64,000 nt of DNA, taken from the NCBI GenBank assembly GCA_018262795.1, contig JADFDM010000008.1, positions 124,001-188,000 of the forward strand, given 5' to 3'. Under the pieces are notes generated by a model that was given only the letters and a program-made list of their open reading frames with translations, had not been told where the DNA came from and made no database searches. Source of the DNA: Sphingobacteriales bacterium. GTDB lineage: Bacteria; Bacteroidota; Bacteroidia; Chitinophagales; LD1. Shown here in pieces: positions 8,412-18,800 of this stretch; position 1 is the first letter of the stretch, and each line of letters starts with the position of its first letter. The position numbers and the translations under genes were made by a program.

Positions 8412-8819
8412 TTAGTCACCGTAGTACTCTACATATATATTTTCCGTCTCAACAAGTTTAATACAATAAAGTTCGCACCCGTTTAAATGTGGAGATACCC
8501 ATTTCCATATCACTTGAACCACGTTTTCAATGGTGGGAATTACTCCTTGTAATTCGGGCACATCTATGTTGTAATTCTTATGATCTAATCGCGCAACCAC
8601 TTCTTTTTTCAATAGGTGACTAAGCTGATGAGCATTCATCACAAACCCAGTTTCGGGATCGGGGTTTCCTTTTACCGTTACATACAAATCAAAATTGTGT
8701 CCATGCCAGTTGGCATTGGCGCATTTGCCGAATACTTCTGCATTTTTCTCGGCACTCCAGTCTTTATTGAACAAACGATGTGCTCCATTAAAGTGCTCGC
8801 GTCTTGTTAAGTAAATCAT
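8412..8819 (-). CDS. 6-pyruvoyl-tetrahydropterin synthase / QueD family protein
   Basis: A 135-residue member of the PTPS/QueD fold that acts on dihydroneopterin triphosphate. The zinc ligands are His14 (NGAHRL), His39 and His41 (WHGHNF), and the catalytic Cys33 lies in GKCANANWHGHN. QueD makes 6-carboxy-tetrahydropterin for queuosine; PTPS makes the biopterin precursor. The GKC-to-HGH spacing is shared by both, and no queC or queE is near, so I leave the product open. It sits 18 bases after the thiolase and 16 bases before folE, which supplies its substrate. Confidence 0.9.
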   Translation of the reverse strand: MIYLTRREHFNGAHRLFNKDWSAEKNAEVFGKCANANWHGHNFDLYVTVKGNPDPETGFVMNAHQLSHLLKKEVVARLDHKNYNIDVPELQGVIPTIENVVQVIWKWVSPHLNGCELYCIKLVETENIYVEYYGD

Positions 8820-8837
8820 CCCTTACGCTCTTGATGT

Positions 8838-10127
8838 TTAGCTATTGTATTTTTCCAGAATCATGGCATGGCCTTGTGCGCCTGCTGCACATGCCGCCAA
8901 CAAGGCGTATTTCCCATTCTCTTTAATGAGCCGATTGGCAGCGGTGGTCACCAACCTTGCACCGGTAGCTCCAAAAGGATGCCCTAACGCAAGTGAGCCT
9001 CCCCATAGATTAAATTTATCCATAGGCACTTCGCCCAATGCTTTTTCTCTGCCCAATTTTTCTTTGGCAAATTCATCAGAGGCCAGGCACTTTAGGTTGG
9101 CTAATATTTGTCCGGCAAATGCCTCATGAAATTCAAATACATCAATATCTTCAAAGGTCATATTGTTTTGCCGCAGCAATTTCGATATAGCGTACGTGGG
9201 ACCCAGCAGTAATTCTTTTTCCAAGTCGCAACCCACAAAGGTGTAAGAATGGAGGTAGGCCTTTGGAGTAAATCCTAATTGTTGGGCTTTCTCTTCCGTC
9301 ATTATTAAAACAGCAGCTCCCCCATCAGTAAGAAAAGAAGCATTGCCAGCGGTGATAGTGCCGCCTTCTTTCACGAAAGCAGGTCTCAGTTTGCCCAGTT
9401 TTTCTATAGAGGTATCGGGCCGGATACCATTATCTTTCACTATTCGCTTAAATTTTGGAGGAACTTCCACAGCCGAAATTTCATCGGCTAACAAACCTGC
9501 AGCATCTGCTTTAGCCGCTAAGTGGTGGGAGCGCATAGAGAACTCATCCTGTTCTTTTCTTCCTACCTGATAGCGCCCGGTAAGGATGTCACAATCTAAG
9601 CCCATCGTTCTTCCCGTTAAGAATTCAGCAATGGCAGGTGCTTCGGGAACAAAATCCTTTGGGCGAAGGCTCAAAATAAATTTCATATTATCTGCAAAGC
9701 CTTTCAACTTTTGCGAGAGGAAAAGTTTCTTGCGCATTTTTTTATTGAATAGAATAGGTGCATCACTGGTGCAATCGGTTCCCCCCGCTATTACGACATC
9801 GGCATGCCCGCTTTGTATCACGTTCATCCCGCTCACAATAGCTTGGTTAGCCGAAATACATGCCATGGTAACGGTGTGGCAAGGTGTAGTGTTGAGAATG
9901 CCTGCCGTTAGTGCCGACTCACGAGCTACATTGCCCGTGCGCACATTGCTGATGGTAGTTCCCATCACCACATAGCCCACTTCCTTTGGATCTATTCCCG
10001 TTTTATGAAGTAGGCCGCTGATGGCATACTGACCCAATTGATAACTCATCAGATCCATATAATCGGTTCCTGAACGCAGAAATGGAGTTCTGGCTCCGTC
10101 TATCAATACTATTTTTTTATTGCTCAT
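8838..10127 (-). CDS. Acetyl-CoA C-acyltransferase (thiolase)
   Basis: A degradative-type thiolase of 429 residues, cleaving 3-ketoacyl-CoA in beta-oxidation. The start is set at the ATG at 10127 (MSNKKIVLIDGARTPF); a frame opening from a TTG at 10160 adds 11 residues with no family match. The acyl-accepting Cys90 lies in TVTMACISANQA, the His base in HEAFAGQ, and the second Cys in LAACAAGAQGHAM near the C-terminus. The long form with the insert around SLRPKDFVPEAP resembles FadI/trifunctional-protein beta subunits. The FadJ-like alpha enzyme at 12322 is a likely functional partner, though on the other strand. Confidence 0.92.
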   Translation of the reverse strand: MSNKKIVLIDGARTPFLRSGTDYMDLMSYQLGQYAISGLLHKTGIDPKEVGYVVMGTTISNVRTGNVARESALTAGILNTTPCHTVTMACISANQAIVSGMNVIQSGHADVVIAGGTDCTSDAPILFNKKMRKKLFLSQKLKGFADNMKFILSLRPKDFVPEAPAIAEFLTGRTMGLDCDILTGRYQVGRKEQDEFSMRSHHLAAKADAAGLLADEISAVEVPPKFKRIVKDNGIRPDTSIEKLGKLRPAFVKEGGTITAGNASFLTDGGAAVLIMTEEKAQQLGFTPKAYLHSYTFVGCDLEKELLLGPTYAISKLLRQNNMTFEDIDVFEFHEAFAGQILANLKCLASDEFAKEKLGREKALGEVPMDKFNLWGGSLALGHPFGATGARLVTTAANRLIKENGKYALLAACAAGAQGHAMILEKYNS

Positions 10128-10248
10128 GCTGATTTTTTTTGAGGGCGTGAAGATAATCAACTGTTTCCAAGTTCAGTGATGTACCGAAAACCGCAGAGTT
10201 TTATAAATTTCGGCACGGTTATTATTTGTATAAGACAAAAATCAACAC

Positions 10249-10710
10249 ATGAAAAGATCAATGATAATTTTTAGTGCGGCAATATTGACTGCCGTTTTAT
10301 TCATAGGTGCTCACCCAATGGAAAAAAACCAAATAGAAAAGGTTTGGTACAATCAGGAAAAGACCAGCAAGATTCAGATTTACTTGGCGAAGGATGGTAA
10401 CTTTTACGGTAAAATTGAATGGTTAGATGTAACGATTGATAAGGATACTGGTAAGCCGCGCACCGACAAAGAAAATCCCGATGAGAATTTGCGTAACACA
10501 CCGCTCATGGGCTTGCTTATTCTTCGCGGTTTTCATCCTGATGCCACGGACCCTAATTTATATGTAGATGGTAAAGTGTACGACCCTAAGAATGGAAAGA
10601 CCTACTGCGGTAAAATTACTTACAAAGGCAACACGCTCGACTTGCGAGGATTCATTTGCTCGGTTCCATTTTTAGGCCGAACCGCTACTTGGACGCTGGC
10701 AGAGAATTGA
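10249..10710 (+). CDS. DUF2147 secreted protein
   Basis: A 153-residue exported protein. The signal peptide is MKRSMIIFSAAILTAVLFIGA. The mature part has the DUF2147 features: an early VWYNQEKTSKIQIY segment, FYGKIEWL, a polar DKDTGKPRTDKENPDENLR loop, LMGLLILRGF, and LDLRGFICSVPFLGRTATW at the end. The family is a small beta-barrel related to lipocalin-like folds with no settled function. It is a single gene, 142 bases ahead of the M23 peptidase. Confidence 0.85.
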   Translation: MKRSMIIFSAAILTAVLFIGAHPMEKNQIEKVWYNQEKTSKIQIYLAKDGNFYGKIEWLDVTIDKDTGKPRTDKENPDENLRNTPLMGLLILRGFHPDATDPNLYVDGKVYDPKNGKTYCGKITYKGNTLDLRGFICSVPFLGRTATWTLAEN

Positions 10711-10853
10711 GCATATCACTTTCCTTACCGGTAGAATTTTCATTGCAGCACTCATTTTCAGTGTCTTATTCCCTCAACGATTTCGTAGAACTGTTGTTAA
10801 TGGGAAATTGAAAAATATTACTGCAAATGCTTTGTTCTTTTATTTTTATCCGG

Positions 10854-12200
10854 ATGAATAAAAAAATACTAACAGCACTTTTAGGATTCCTATTATTGGT
10901 AGCGGCCGGAACTTACCTTACCAGAAACTTGGAATGGAGTTCGGTGGATGATGACAGTGATGCGAATAATGTGAGTACCGCTTCGATGCAACCTTTGATT
11001 CGGTACGGAATAGACCTCAGCAGTTTTATTGTGGAACACCACGTGGTGAAACCCAATGAGTTTTTTGCCGATATTCTTACTAAATATAACGTAGCCTACA
11101 GCACCGTTGATTTTTTGGCGCGCGAGTCGGGGAAGATTTTCAATTTGAACCGAATCAAAGCGGGGAATAAGTGTACAATGCTTTGCGACAAAACAGATTC
11201 GGGATTGGTGTGTAAAAAATTGATTTACGAAGAGAGCAAAACCGACTATGTGGTGTTTAATTTGGAAGACTCTCTGTATGTGTATCGCGGACAAAAAGAA
11301 GTAGAGCGCAAGCAAATGGAAGTTAGTGGCGTGATTAATTCTTCCCTATATGAAACCCTGGATGAAAACGGCATTAGTACTGCTTTGGCAGTTCGTATGG
11401 CCGATATTTTTGCATGGAGTATTGACTTCTACCGCATACAGAAAGGCGATAAATTTAAGGTGGTGTACGATGAAGATTTTGTGCGAGGCGAAAGCGTAGG
11501 GATAGGAGAGGTGAAGGCCATATTGTTCAACAGTGGCGGCCGTGATTTCTATGCGTTTAATTATAAAAAAGATAAAGACCCTGTAGGCGATTACTATGAT
11601 GAAAATGGCAACAGCATGAAGCAAATGTTTTTGAAAGCTCCTGTTAAGTTTTCGAGAATTTCATCCCACTACTCTCTCAAGCGTTTTCATCCGGTCACCA
11701 AACAATGGAAAGCACATTTGGGCACCGACTATGCTGCTCCTACCGGAACACCCATTATGTCTACAGCAGATGGCACTATTATAGAAGCGCAGTTCAAGAA
11801 GTATAACGGGAATTATGTGAAGATTCGCCACAATGGAGAATACAAAACGCAGTACCTGCACATGAGCAAAATTGCCAAAGGCATTCACCCGGGAGTAAAA
11901 GTAAAACAGGGAGATATTATCGGCTACGTTGGAAGTACCGGTTTGGCTACAGGCCCCCATGTTTGCTATCGCTTTTGGTTAGATAATAAGCAAGTAGATC
12001 CATTAAAACAACGACTGTCTTTTACGGAACCACTACCTGCTAAATATAAGGCAGACTATCTCCGCTCCATCCAAGGGATGAAAGCTACTTTAGACGCGAT
12101 AACTTATAAGGAGCACAATGTAGTAGCGATGAAACTACAGCGCGATAATCAGGCAGAGGCTCTCCGGCAAGCAACTGATTTTACCGCTCGTTTTTTCTAG
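10854..12200 (+). CDS. M23 family metallopeptidase-like protein
   Basis: A LytM/M23-fold envelope protein of 448 residues, expected to cut peptidoglycan cross-links or regulate that cutting. The start is placed at the ATG at 10854, giving MNKKILTALLGFLLLV, a signal anchor; a frame from 10827 adds nine residues. Residues about 45-230 are an N-terminal region with LysM/opacity-like strands. The M23 core runs from about 270: His288 and Asp292 in KAHLGTDYA, His336 in QYLHMSK, then GPHVC with His369 and Cys371. In classical M23 enzymes the last motif is HxH and the second His binds zinc, so here Cys replaces a zinc ligand. I recall similar GPHVC forms in other Bacteroidota, so this may be a subfamily trait. 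Confidence 0.9.
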   Translation: MNKKILTALLGFLLLVAAGTYLTRNLEWSSVDDDSDANNVSTASMQPLIRYGIDLSSFIVEHHVVKPNEFFADILTKYNVAYSTVDFLARESGKIFNLNRIKAGNKCTMLCDKTDSGLVCKKLIYEESKTDYVVFNLEDSLYVYRGQKEVERKQMEVSGVINSSLYETLDENGISTALAVRMADIFAWSIDFYRIQKGDKFKVVYDEDFVRGESVGIGEVKAILFNSGGRDFYAFNYKKDKDPVGDYYDENGNSMKQMFLKAPVKFSRISSHYSLKRFHPVTKQWKAHLGTDYAAPTGTPIMSTADGTIIEAQFKKYNGNYVKIRHNGEYKTQYLHMSKIAKGIHPGVKVKQGDIIGYVGSTGLATGPHVCYRFWLDNKQVDPLKQRLSFTEPLPAKYKADYLRSIQGMKATLDAITYKEHNVVAMKLQRDNQAEALRQATDFTARFF

Positions 12201-12321
12201 GACAAAATACATTTTTAGCTTTCCTTTTTTCTTTGTTTCAATCTCACCTCGGTGAACGGTGGATGAATTTTATCTTCCGTCTTCATTTTTATCTTCACGC
12301 CATCAAACCTAAAATAGTAAC

Positions 12322-14451
12322 ATGAGTAATATAGCCACGATTGAAAAAAGAGCGAACGGAGTAGCCGTTATCTGGCTGGATCAGCCCGGTGAGAAAATAA
12401 ACAAGGTATCGCTTGAGTTTATGCGAGAAATAGATGAACTGTTTCAGCAATTGGAAAGCGACCCGGGGATAAAAGCAGCAGTGATTGCTTCCAAGAAAAA
12501 GGACTGGATCGCAGGAGCCGATATTGACATGTTTGGGAAGGTAAAACAGAAGGGAGATTTTGTTCAGGTTACCCGGAATGGACATCAATCATTAAACCGT
12601 TTAGAGAAAAGTAAAAAACCGGTAGTCGCTGCGGTGAATGGAGCTTGTTTGGGAGCAGGCACTGAAATTGCTCTGGCTTGCCAGGGGCGGGTGGTAAGTG
12701 ATGATAAATCAACACACTTTGCTTTGCCCGAAGTAATGCTCGGCTTGTTACCCGGTGGGGGTGGCACGCAAAGACTTCCACGCTTAATTGGAATTCAGAA
12801 AGCATTGGACCTGATGCTGACAGGTAAAAAGATTTACGGCAGCAAAGCAAAAAAGATGGGTCTTGCCGATAAAATAACCACGAAAGAAAGCCTGCTCAAT
12901 GCCGCCATTGATTTTGCCTTGCAATTATCGAAAGGAGGATTCAAGCGGGAGGATAAACGAGAGTGGATAGAGAAGTTGTTGGAGAGCAATTCCCTTACCC
13001 GTGGAATTGTGTACAAGAAGGCAAAGGAAATGGTGATGAAACAAACCCTCGGCAATTATCCAGCGCCACTCAAAATATTGGAATGTGTAGAGATTGGGAT
13101 GGAAGAAGGCATGGCGAAGGGATTGGAAGCCGAGGCGGTAAAGTTTGAGGAGTTGATACTGACCGATGAAAGCCGACAGTTGATTCGCATATTCTTTAAT
13201 ATGACTGAAAAGAAAAAGAACCCTTACGCGGCTGATCTAATCAAAAGCACCAACACCATTGCGATGGTAGGAGCCGGTTTTATGGGCGCGGGTATTGCTG
13301 AGGTGAGCGCCATGGACGGTATCCATGTATTGCTGAAAGATATTAAAGAAGAAACTATTGCCACCGCTAAGCAAACTATCTGGAAAGATTTAGAGAAGAA
13401 ACTGAAACGCAAAACGATGAGTCAACCTGAGGCCGAAGAGATTATGGCTCGTGTAGAAAGCAAGTTAGATTATAAGGGTTTTGATAAGGTAGATGTGATT
13501 GTAGAAGCCGTGTTTGAGGAAATAAAACTGAAACAAAAAATAGTGGCTGACTGTGAAGCGGCTGCACGGCCTGATACTATTTTTGCCAGCAACACTTCTG
13601 CTTTACCCATTTCGCACATTGCCGAAAAAGCAGCACGTCCAGAGAACGTTATTGGTATGCACTATTTCAGTCCGGTACCTAAAATGCCTCTGCTCGAAAT
13701 CATTAAAACCCCGAAAACTGCCGATTGGGTAACGGCCACTTGTTTCGAACTCGGCATTCGGCAGGGCAAAACTTGCATTGTGGTAAATGATGGCCCCGGC
13801 TTTTATACCACGCGCATTCTTGCCCCTTACATGAATGAATGTTTTTTGTTGATAGAAGAGGGTTGTGATGCGGCTATGATTGATAAGGCAATGAAAAAAT
13901 GGGGCTTCCCGGTAGGCCCTGTAACTTTACAGGACGAAGTGGGGATTGACGTAGGGGCTCACATTATGAGTGGTGAGTTTGCCGAGTATGCAAAAAAGCG
14001 CGAAGGTGCTCGCAGCAATGATGCTATCATTCGTATGTTTAAGGAGGGCTACCAAGGCAAAAAAAACCAACGAGGTTTTTATAAATATGACGAGAAAGGA
14101 AAGAAGCAAGGGATTAATGAAGACATTTATAAGTACTTCGGCAACCCTTCTCGTAAGGAATTTGCCACAGAAGTGATCCAGCACCGTATGGGTATGATGA
14201 TGTTAAACGAAGCGCTGTACTGCCTTCAGGAAAATATTCTCGAAAGCCCGACCGATGGGGATGTGGGAGCTATATTTGGGCTGGGTTTCCCTCCCTTTAC
14301 AGGCGGACCTTTCCGATTTATTGACCATCGGGGTGCCGATAAAGTAATAGCTATTATGGATGATCTTTCCTCTAAATACGGTGCCAGATTTAAACCCGCT
14401 CAAATTCTTCGCGACTATGCGAAGGAAGGGAAGAAGTTTTATCAGGATTAA
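12322..14451 (+). CDS. fadJ: Fatty-acid oxidation complex alpha subunit (enoyl-CoA hydratase / 3-hydroxyacyl-CoA dehydrogenase)
   Basis: A 709-residue two-domain enzyme performing the second and third steps of beta-oxidation. The N-terminal crotonase domain (about 1-190) has the oxyanion segments AGADIDMF and NGACLGAGTEIAL, with the catalytic glutamates in GTEIAL and LPEVMLGLLPGGGG. The NAD-binding domain begins near 311 with AMVGAGFMGAGIA. The dehydrogenase His is in IGMHYFSPVPKMPLLE (about 446) with its Glu partner, and a 3HCDH C-terminal domain follows to FGLGFPPFTGGPFRF. The closest genes of similar role are the minus-strand thiolase at 8838. FadJ is preferred over FadB on general grounds only. 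Confidence 0.93.
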   Translation: MSNIATIEKRANGVAVIWLDQPGEKINKVSLEFMREIDELFQQLESDPGIKAAVIASKKKDWIAGADIDMFGKVKQKGDFVQVTRNGHQSLNRLEKSKKPVVAAVNGACLGAGTEIALACQGRVVSDDKSTHFALPEVMLGLLPGGGGTQRLPRLIGIQKALDLMLTGKKIYGSKAKKMGLADKITTKESLLNAAIDFALQLSKGGFKREDKREWIEKLLESNSLTRGIVYKKAKEMVMKQTLGNYPAPLKILECVEIGMEEGMAKGLEAEAVKFEELILTDESRQLIRIFFNMTEKKKNPYAADLIKSTNTIAMVGAGFMGAGIAEVSAMDGIHVLLKDIKEETIATAKQTIWKDLEKKLKRKTMSQPEAEEIMARVESKLDYKGFDKVDVIVEAVFEEIKLKQKIVADCEAAARPDTIFASNTSALPISHIAEKAARPENVIGMHYFSPVPKMPLLEIIKTPKTADWVTATCFELGIRQGKTCIVVNDGPGFYTTRILAPYMNECFLLIEEGCDAAMIDKAMKKWGFPVGPVTLQDEVGIDVGAHIMSGEFAEYAKKREGARSNDAIIRMFKEGYQGKKNQRGFYKYDEKGKKQGINEDIYKYFGNPSRKEFATEVIQHRMGMMMLNEALYCLQENILESPTDGDVGAIFGLGFPPFTGGPFRFIDHRGADKVIAIMDDLSSKYGARFKPAQILRDYAKEGKKFYQD

Positions 14452-14503
14452 AGGAGAACGATGGAAGAGGAATGGACAAACCGTCTATCCCCGAATGTTT
14501 AAT

Positions 14504-14917
14504 CTATTTTCCCTCCCACCACTCAAAACTAATTTCCTTTTTCAATTCAGGGTGCAGCGATAATGCCACCGGACAAGTACGAGCCGTGTGCTCTAATATC
14601 TTTCTATCCTTCTCGCTGAAGTGGCGGGCGGGGAATCGAAATCGCGCTTGTATCGCTGCAATTCTGCGGGGATCAGCAGCCATCACTTTTGTTATTTCTA
14701 CTTCGGTTCCTTTTAGGTCTATGTCTTTCTCACGGGCTTTAATGCCCATGACGGTGAGCATGCAACTGCCCAAGGCGGTGGCCACCATATCGGTAGGCGA
14801 AAAAGCCTGTGCCAGGCCGTGGTTATCTAAGGGAGCATCGGTTATTACTTCCGAGCCGGAGTAGAGGTGAGTCATGCGGGTGCGCAAGTCGCCTTCGTAC
14901 ACTATTCTTGATGTCAT
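14504..14917 (-). CDS. OsmC family peroxide-detoxifying protein
   Basis: A 137-residue OsmC/Ohr-fold protein; these reduce organic hydroperoxides through two cysteines. The first is in ATALGSCMLTVMGIKA and the second in HTARTCPVALSLHPEL, at the normal separation. The N-terminus TSRIVYEGDLRTRMTHLYSG is the usual substrate-pocket strand pair, and GLAQAFSPTDMVATALGSC is the conserved helix start. It is convergent with fadJ (52 bases between stops) and has an exact TAGGTTTG -7 box 20 bases upstream. Confidence 0.9.
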   Translation of the reverse strand: MTSRIVYEGDLRTRMTHLYSGSEVITDAPLDNHGLAQAFSPTDMVATALGSCMLTVMGIKAREKDIDLKGTEVEITKVMAADPRRIAAIQARFRFPARHFSEKDRKILEHTARTCPVALSLHPELKKEISFEWWEGK

Positions 14918-14937
14918 CTGGATTATTTTATTGCGAA

Positions 14938-14945
14938 CAAACCTA
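14938..14945 (-). promoter_or_regulatory. -7 box of the OsmC gene
   Basis: On the minus strand TAGGTTTG is an exact TAnnTTTG match, 20 bases from the OsmC start codon. No TTG lies at the expected -33 position. Confidence 0.5.
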
Positions 14946-14986
14946 CGGGAAAGTTTTATAGATTTAATTCTGTAATATTGGTGGTG

Positions 14987-15742
14987 ATGTTTCGGCCTAT
15001 TCTTTTTCTCTTTTTTCTACTCAGTTTTCTCGGTACTTCTGCGCAAGCTATTTTTAAAAAGCCGGTGGATATGCAGGACTACCAATATAAAAAAGAAGCA
15101 TCGGGGGGCTTGCGGGTGCAGACCAACGGTATTTCTCTGTATGGTGAATACGGCTGGATAAAAGACATGAAGCGAACTCGCTTGATACAATTGGAATACA
15201 ACTACTTTATTAATTATCAGCAAAAGCGGCAGAAAGCGCAGCAACAAAGTGGGCGTGATTTTTTTTACGGTTTGCAGAATCACTTCCATGCCATTCGTTT
15301 TAGTTATGGTTTCAAGCGCGCAATTGCCGATAAGGCCAAACGAAATGGGGTGAGGCTTTCCGTCAGTTTTTTCGGAGGACTTTCGCTCGGCTTGCTCAAG
15401 CCTTATTACCTCAACTTGAAACAACCCACCGATGATGGAAGTATTCAGATAAAACCCGAGCGTTATTCTTCTTCCAATGCTGATCGGTTTCTGTCGTTAG
15501 ATTCTATTGTGTCTGCAGCACCTATTCGCTATGGCCTCAATCAAATAGAACCCATCCCGGGGGCACACTTAAAGACCAGCCTCGATTTTGATTGGGGGTC
15601 TAAGGATCAATTTGTAAAAGCGCTCGAAGCCGGGGTAATGCTCGACTTCTATTACAAGAATATCCCCGTAATGATTAACAAGACCAACCGATTTTTTCAG
15701 TTGGGCCTTTATCTCTCCTTTCACTTTGGCAAGCGCTGGTAA
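14987..15742 (+). CDS. Predicted outer-membrane beta-barrel protein
   Basis: A 251-residue exported protein. Its start is placed at the ATG at 14987, since the three upstream in-frame codons are TTG-GTG-GTG. MFRPILFLFFLLSFLGTSAQA is a clear signal peptide. The mature protein alternates polar and aromatic residues (LYGEYGWIKD, LIQLEYNYFI, LSVSFFGGLSLG, GVMLDFYYKN) and ends with FQLGLYLSFHFGKRW, the kind of aromatic-terminated last strand seen in outer-membrane barrels. No enzyme motif is seen. It is a conserved-type unknown; the barrel call is inference from the pattern. Confidence 0.7.
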   Translation: MFRPILFLFFLLSFLGTSAQAIFKKPVDMQDYQYKKEASGGLRVQTNGISLYGEYGWIKDMKRTRLIQLEYNYFINYQQKRQKAQQQSGRDFFYGLQNHFHAIRFSYGFKRAIADKAKRNGVRLSVSFFGGLSLGLLKPYYLNLKQPTDDGSIQIKPERYSSSNADRFLSLDSIVSAAPIRYGLNQIEPIPGAHLKTSLDFDWGSKDQFVKALEAGVMLDFYYKNIPVMINKTNRFFQLGLYLSFHFGKRW

Positions 15743-15866
15743 GGCTAATTTTTTGGCAACTCACTCCCCAATTAATATATTCCTGTAGCTGTTTAAAATA
15801 AATAGTTCGAGTTCTTCACTTGTGGATGAAATACTTACATTTAACTCCTTGACACCTCTTTCAATT

Positions 15867-18800
15867 ATGGGAAAAATTTACCGGGCGCTGGCCTTCGTCC
15901 TCTTTATCTGTTTTGGCTCTGCGCTCTTTTCGCAGGTAGTAATTAATGAATATTGCGCTTCGAACAAAGGCAACTACAGCAGCGGTGGAAAGTATTACGA
16001 CTGGGTGGAACTGTTCAATACCACCGGTGCTTCGGTAAATATTGGAGGATGGTATATTTCTGACACAAAAAATAACCCAACAAAATATCAGGTGCCTGCC
16101 GGGGTCACTGTGCCCGCTAATGGTTTTCGTATTTTTCTTTGCTCTAACCTCAATGTTTTTTCTGGCGGGCAGTATCACACTAATTTCAAAATTCAGCAGT
16201 CCGATACTTCAGAGGAAATACTACTGACATCTTCGCTGCTGGTGCGTATGGATTCAGTAAAGGTGTTCCCCTGCGACAGCAATGATTCGCGTGGAAGAAC
16301 CACTAACGGAGCGAATGCTTGGAGCGTGTTTACCAAAGCTACACCAAACGCTTCGAATAACTCGCAAACGGCATACCTGAATTACGTGCCGAAGCCTCAA
16401 CTCAATATTCCTGCGGGATTTTATACGAGTACGCAATCGGTCGCTTTGAGCTGTGTGCAGCCTAATACTACCATTCGCTATACTACCGATGGCTCTACCC
16501 CTTCCATCACTTCCACCATTTATAGTTCCCCTATTTCAGTTACCGCTACTAAGGTTATACGGGCGCGAGCTTTTGACAATACAGGGCAATACGCACCTTC
16601 TTTTACCGAAACAAACACCTATTTCATCAACGAAACCCATACGCTGCCGGTAGTGTCAGTATGTGGTAAATCGCTGAGTGCGCAGTTGGCAAACGGTAGT
16701 CTGAACAAGCAATTCGGCAGCTTAGAATTTTTCAATACTAACAGCCAACAAGAATTTGAAATAGGAGGGGAATTCTCGCCACACGGAAATGATTCATGGG
16801 CTTATTCGCAGCGAGGTTTTGATTTTAATATCGAAGATGAATACGGCACAGGCGATCACATTAAGGAGAAGATGTTTTACACTTCACCGCGCAAAAAGTT
16901 CCAGTGGTTGATATTTAAAGCCGGAGCATCTGATAATTTTCCCGATGGCGGCAGCAACCCGCCTAATCGCTGTGCGCATATCCGCGATGCGTATGACCAA
17001 ACATTGGCAGAAAAATTTAATCTGAACCTTGACTTGCGCAGAATGGATCACTGCATTGTGTTTGTGAACGGGCAGTATTGGGGAGTGTATGAATACCGCG
17101 AGAAAGTAGATGCCGATTATTTTGATTATTACTACGATCAGCAAGAAAAGGATGTGGATGATCTCACCTACTGGGGAGGATTAAACGTTCGGTACGGCAG
17201 CGATACAGCTTGGACGAACCTTTACAATTTCATAATCTCGAATAGTATGACCGTTCCGGCCAACTATCAGCACGTAGCCGATCGCTTGGATGTGATGAGT
17301 TTGATAGATGATATTGCCTTGGGCATCTATACCGTGAACAGCGACTGGCTGAATTGGAATACCGCTTGGTGGCGCGGAAGAAAAGGTCCTAATAATGTGA
17401 AATGGAAATACTGGCTTTGGGATACCGATAACATCTTTAACCTAGGCGAAAACTATACCGGCTGGTCCAGCACGAATTATACCGCTAATCCCTGCGACCT
17501 TAGCGGCCTTGGCGGAGGAACCAATTACAACAATCCCAATATTGGAGCCGATCAAGGGCATATAGTTATCTTCAATCGCCTGATGGATAATCCCACTTTT
17601 AAAAGTTTATACATCAGCCGCTTAGGCACTCTTTTGAATACCGCCTTTAATTGCACCAATATGCTGAACCATTTAGATACAATGGTGGCGCGTATTCAAC
17701 CCGAAATGCAACGGCACTGCACTAAGTGGGGCGGTAGTTATACTCAATGGTTGCAGAACGTGCAGTATCTGCGCAATCAAATCAACGGCCGTTGTGCCGT
17801 ATTTTCCGGTGGGGTAGATTCTTGCTATAATGTTACCGGACCTTATCCCGTGACCATTAATATCTCCCCTTCTTGCGCAGGAACAGTTACCATTGGTACC
17901 GTAGAAACTCCGCAGAATTACCCATACACGGGTACCTATTTCGGAGGGGTAAACCAAAATTTCGTAGCACATCCAGCCACCGGTTGGCAGTTCGATCATT
18001 GGATTGTTATTAGCCATACCCCGCAGCCTTCTACTACGGCTGATAGCATTTGGTTCGACTTGGGCACTTCTGGCGACTCCTTAGTCGCTTTCTTTACGCA
18101 AGTAAATCCTACTCCCGGTCAGTTGACGGTCATTTTGAAAGGGAATAACCCGGGCTTAGTAACAGTGAACGGCACTCCGGTTTCAAGCGGTCAAGTAGTA
18201 TCCAACATTTCTTACGGCAGCAGCGTAGATGTAACGGCTACTCCCATTGCCGGCTGCACATTTTATAAGTGGGAGTTGAATCATACCTTGGTTTATCCGG
18301 TGGACACGCTGGAAACAGGCAGCTTCTGTTTCCGACAAAACGATACGCTGGTGGCCATATTCGATAATTGCAATGTGGTCCCCGATTCACTAACCGTGCT
18401 GATACAACAGTCCGGCTTTGGAACAGTAACGATTAATTCTATCAATGTTCCCGCCCCAATTACCATCCCTATGAATAGCGGAACTGCTTTGAACATTGCC
18501 GCAACTCCCAACACGGGATATACTTTCAGCGCTTGGCAGATGTTTCATCACAGCCTCACTCCCAATAACACATCGCCAAATGCCACTTTCACTTTCACCC
18601 AACGCGATACCCTCATTGCCATCTTCACTGCGCCTGACACATTTGACCTCACGGTGATGGTAAACCCTATTGGTGGTGGCAATGTGGATGTGAATAGCAA
18701 TACGCTATCTGCTTATCCTACTGTTTTACAGATTGTGGATGGAACGATGGTGAACATCGCAGCCTTGGCAAATGTGGGCTACTCATTCGCCAACTGGACT

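Noticed and set aside
8845-9975. Long antisense frames over the thiolase gene
   Set aside because: They follow from the codon pattern of the opposite strand and have low-complexity compositions.
10128-10160. TTG-initiated extension of the thiolase
   Set aside because: Adds 11 residues before MSNKKIVLIDGARTPF, which is the normal thiolase start.
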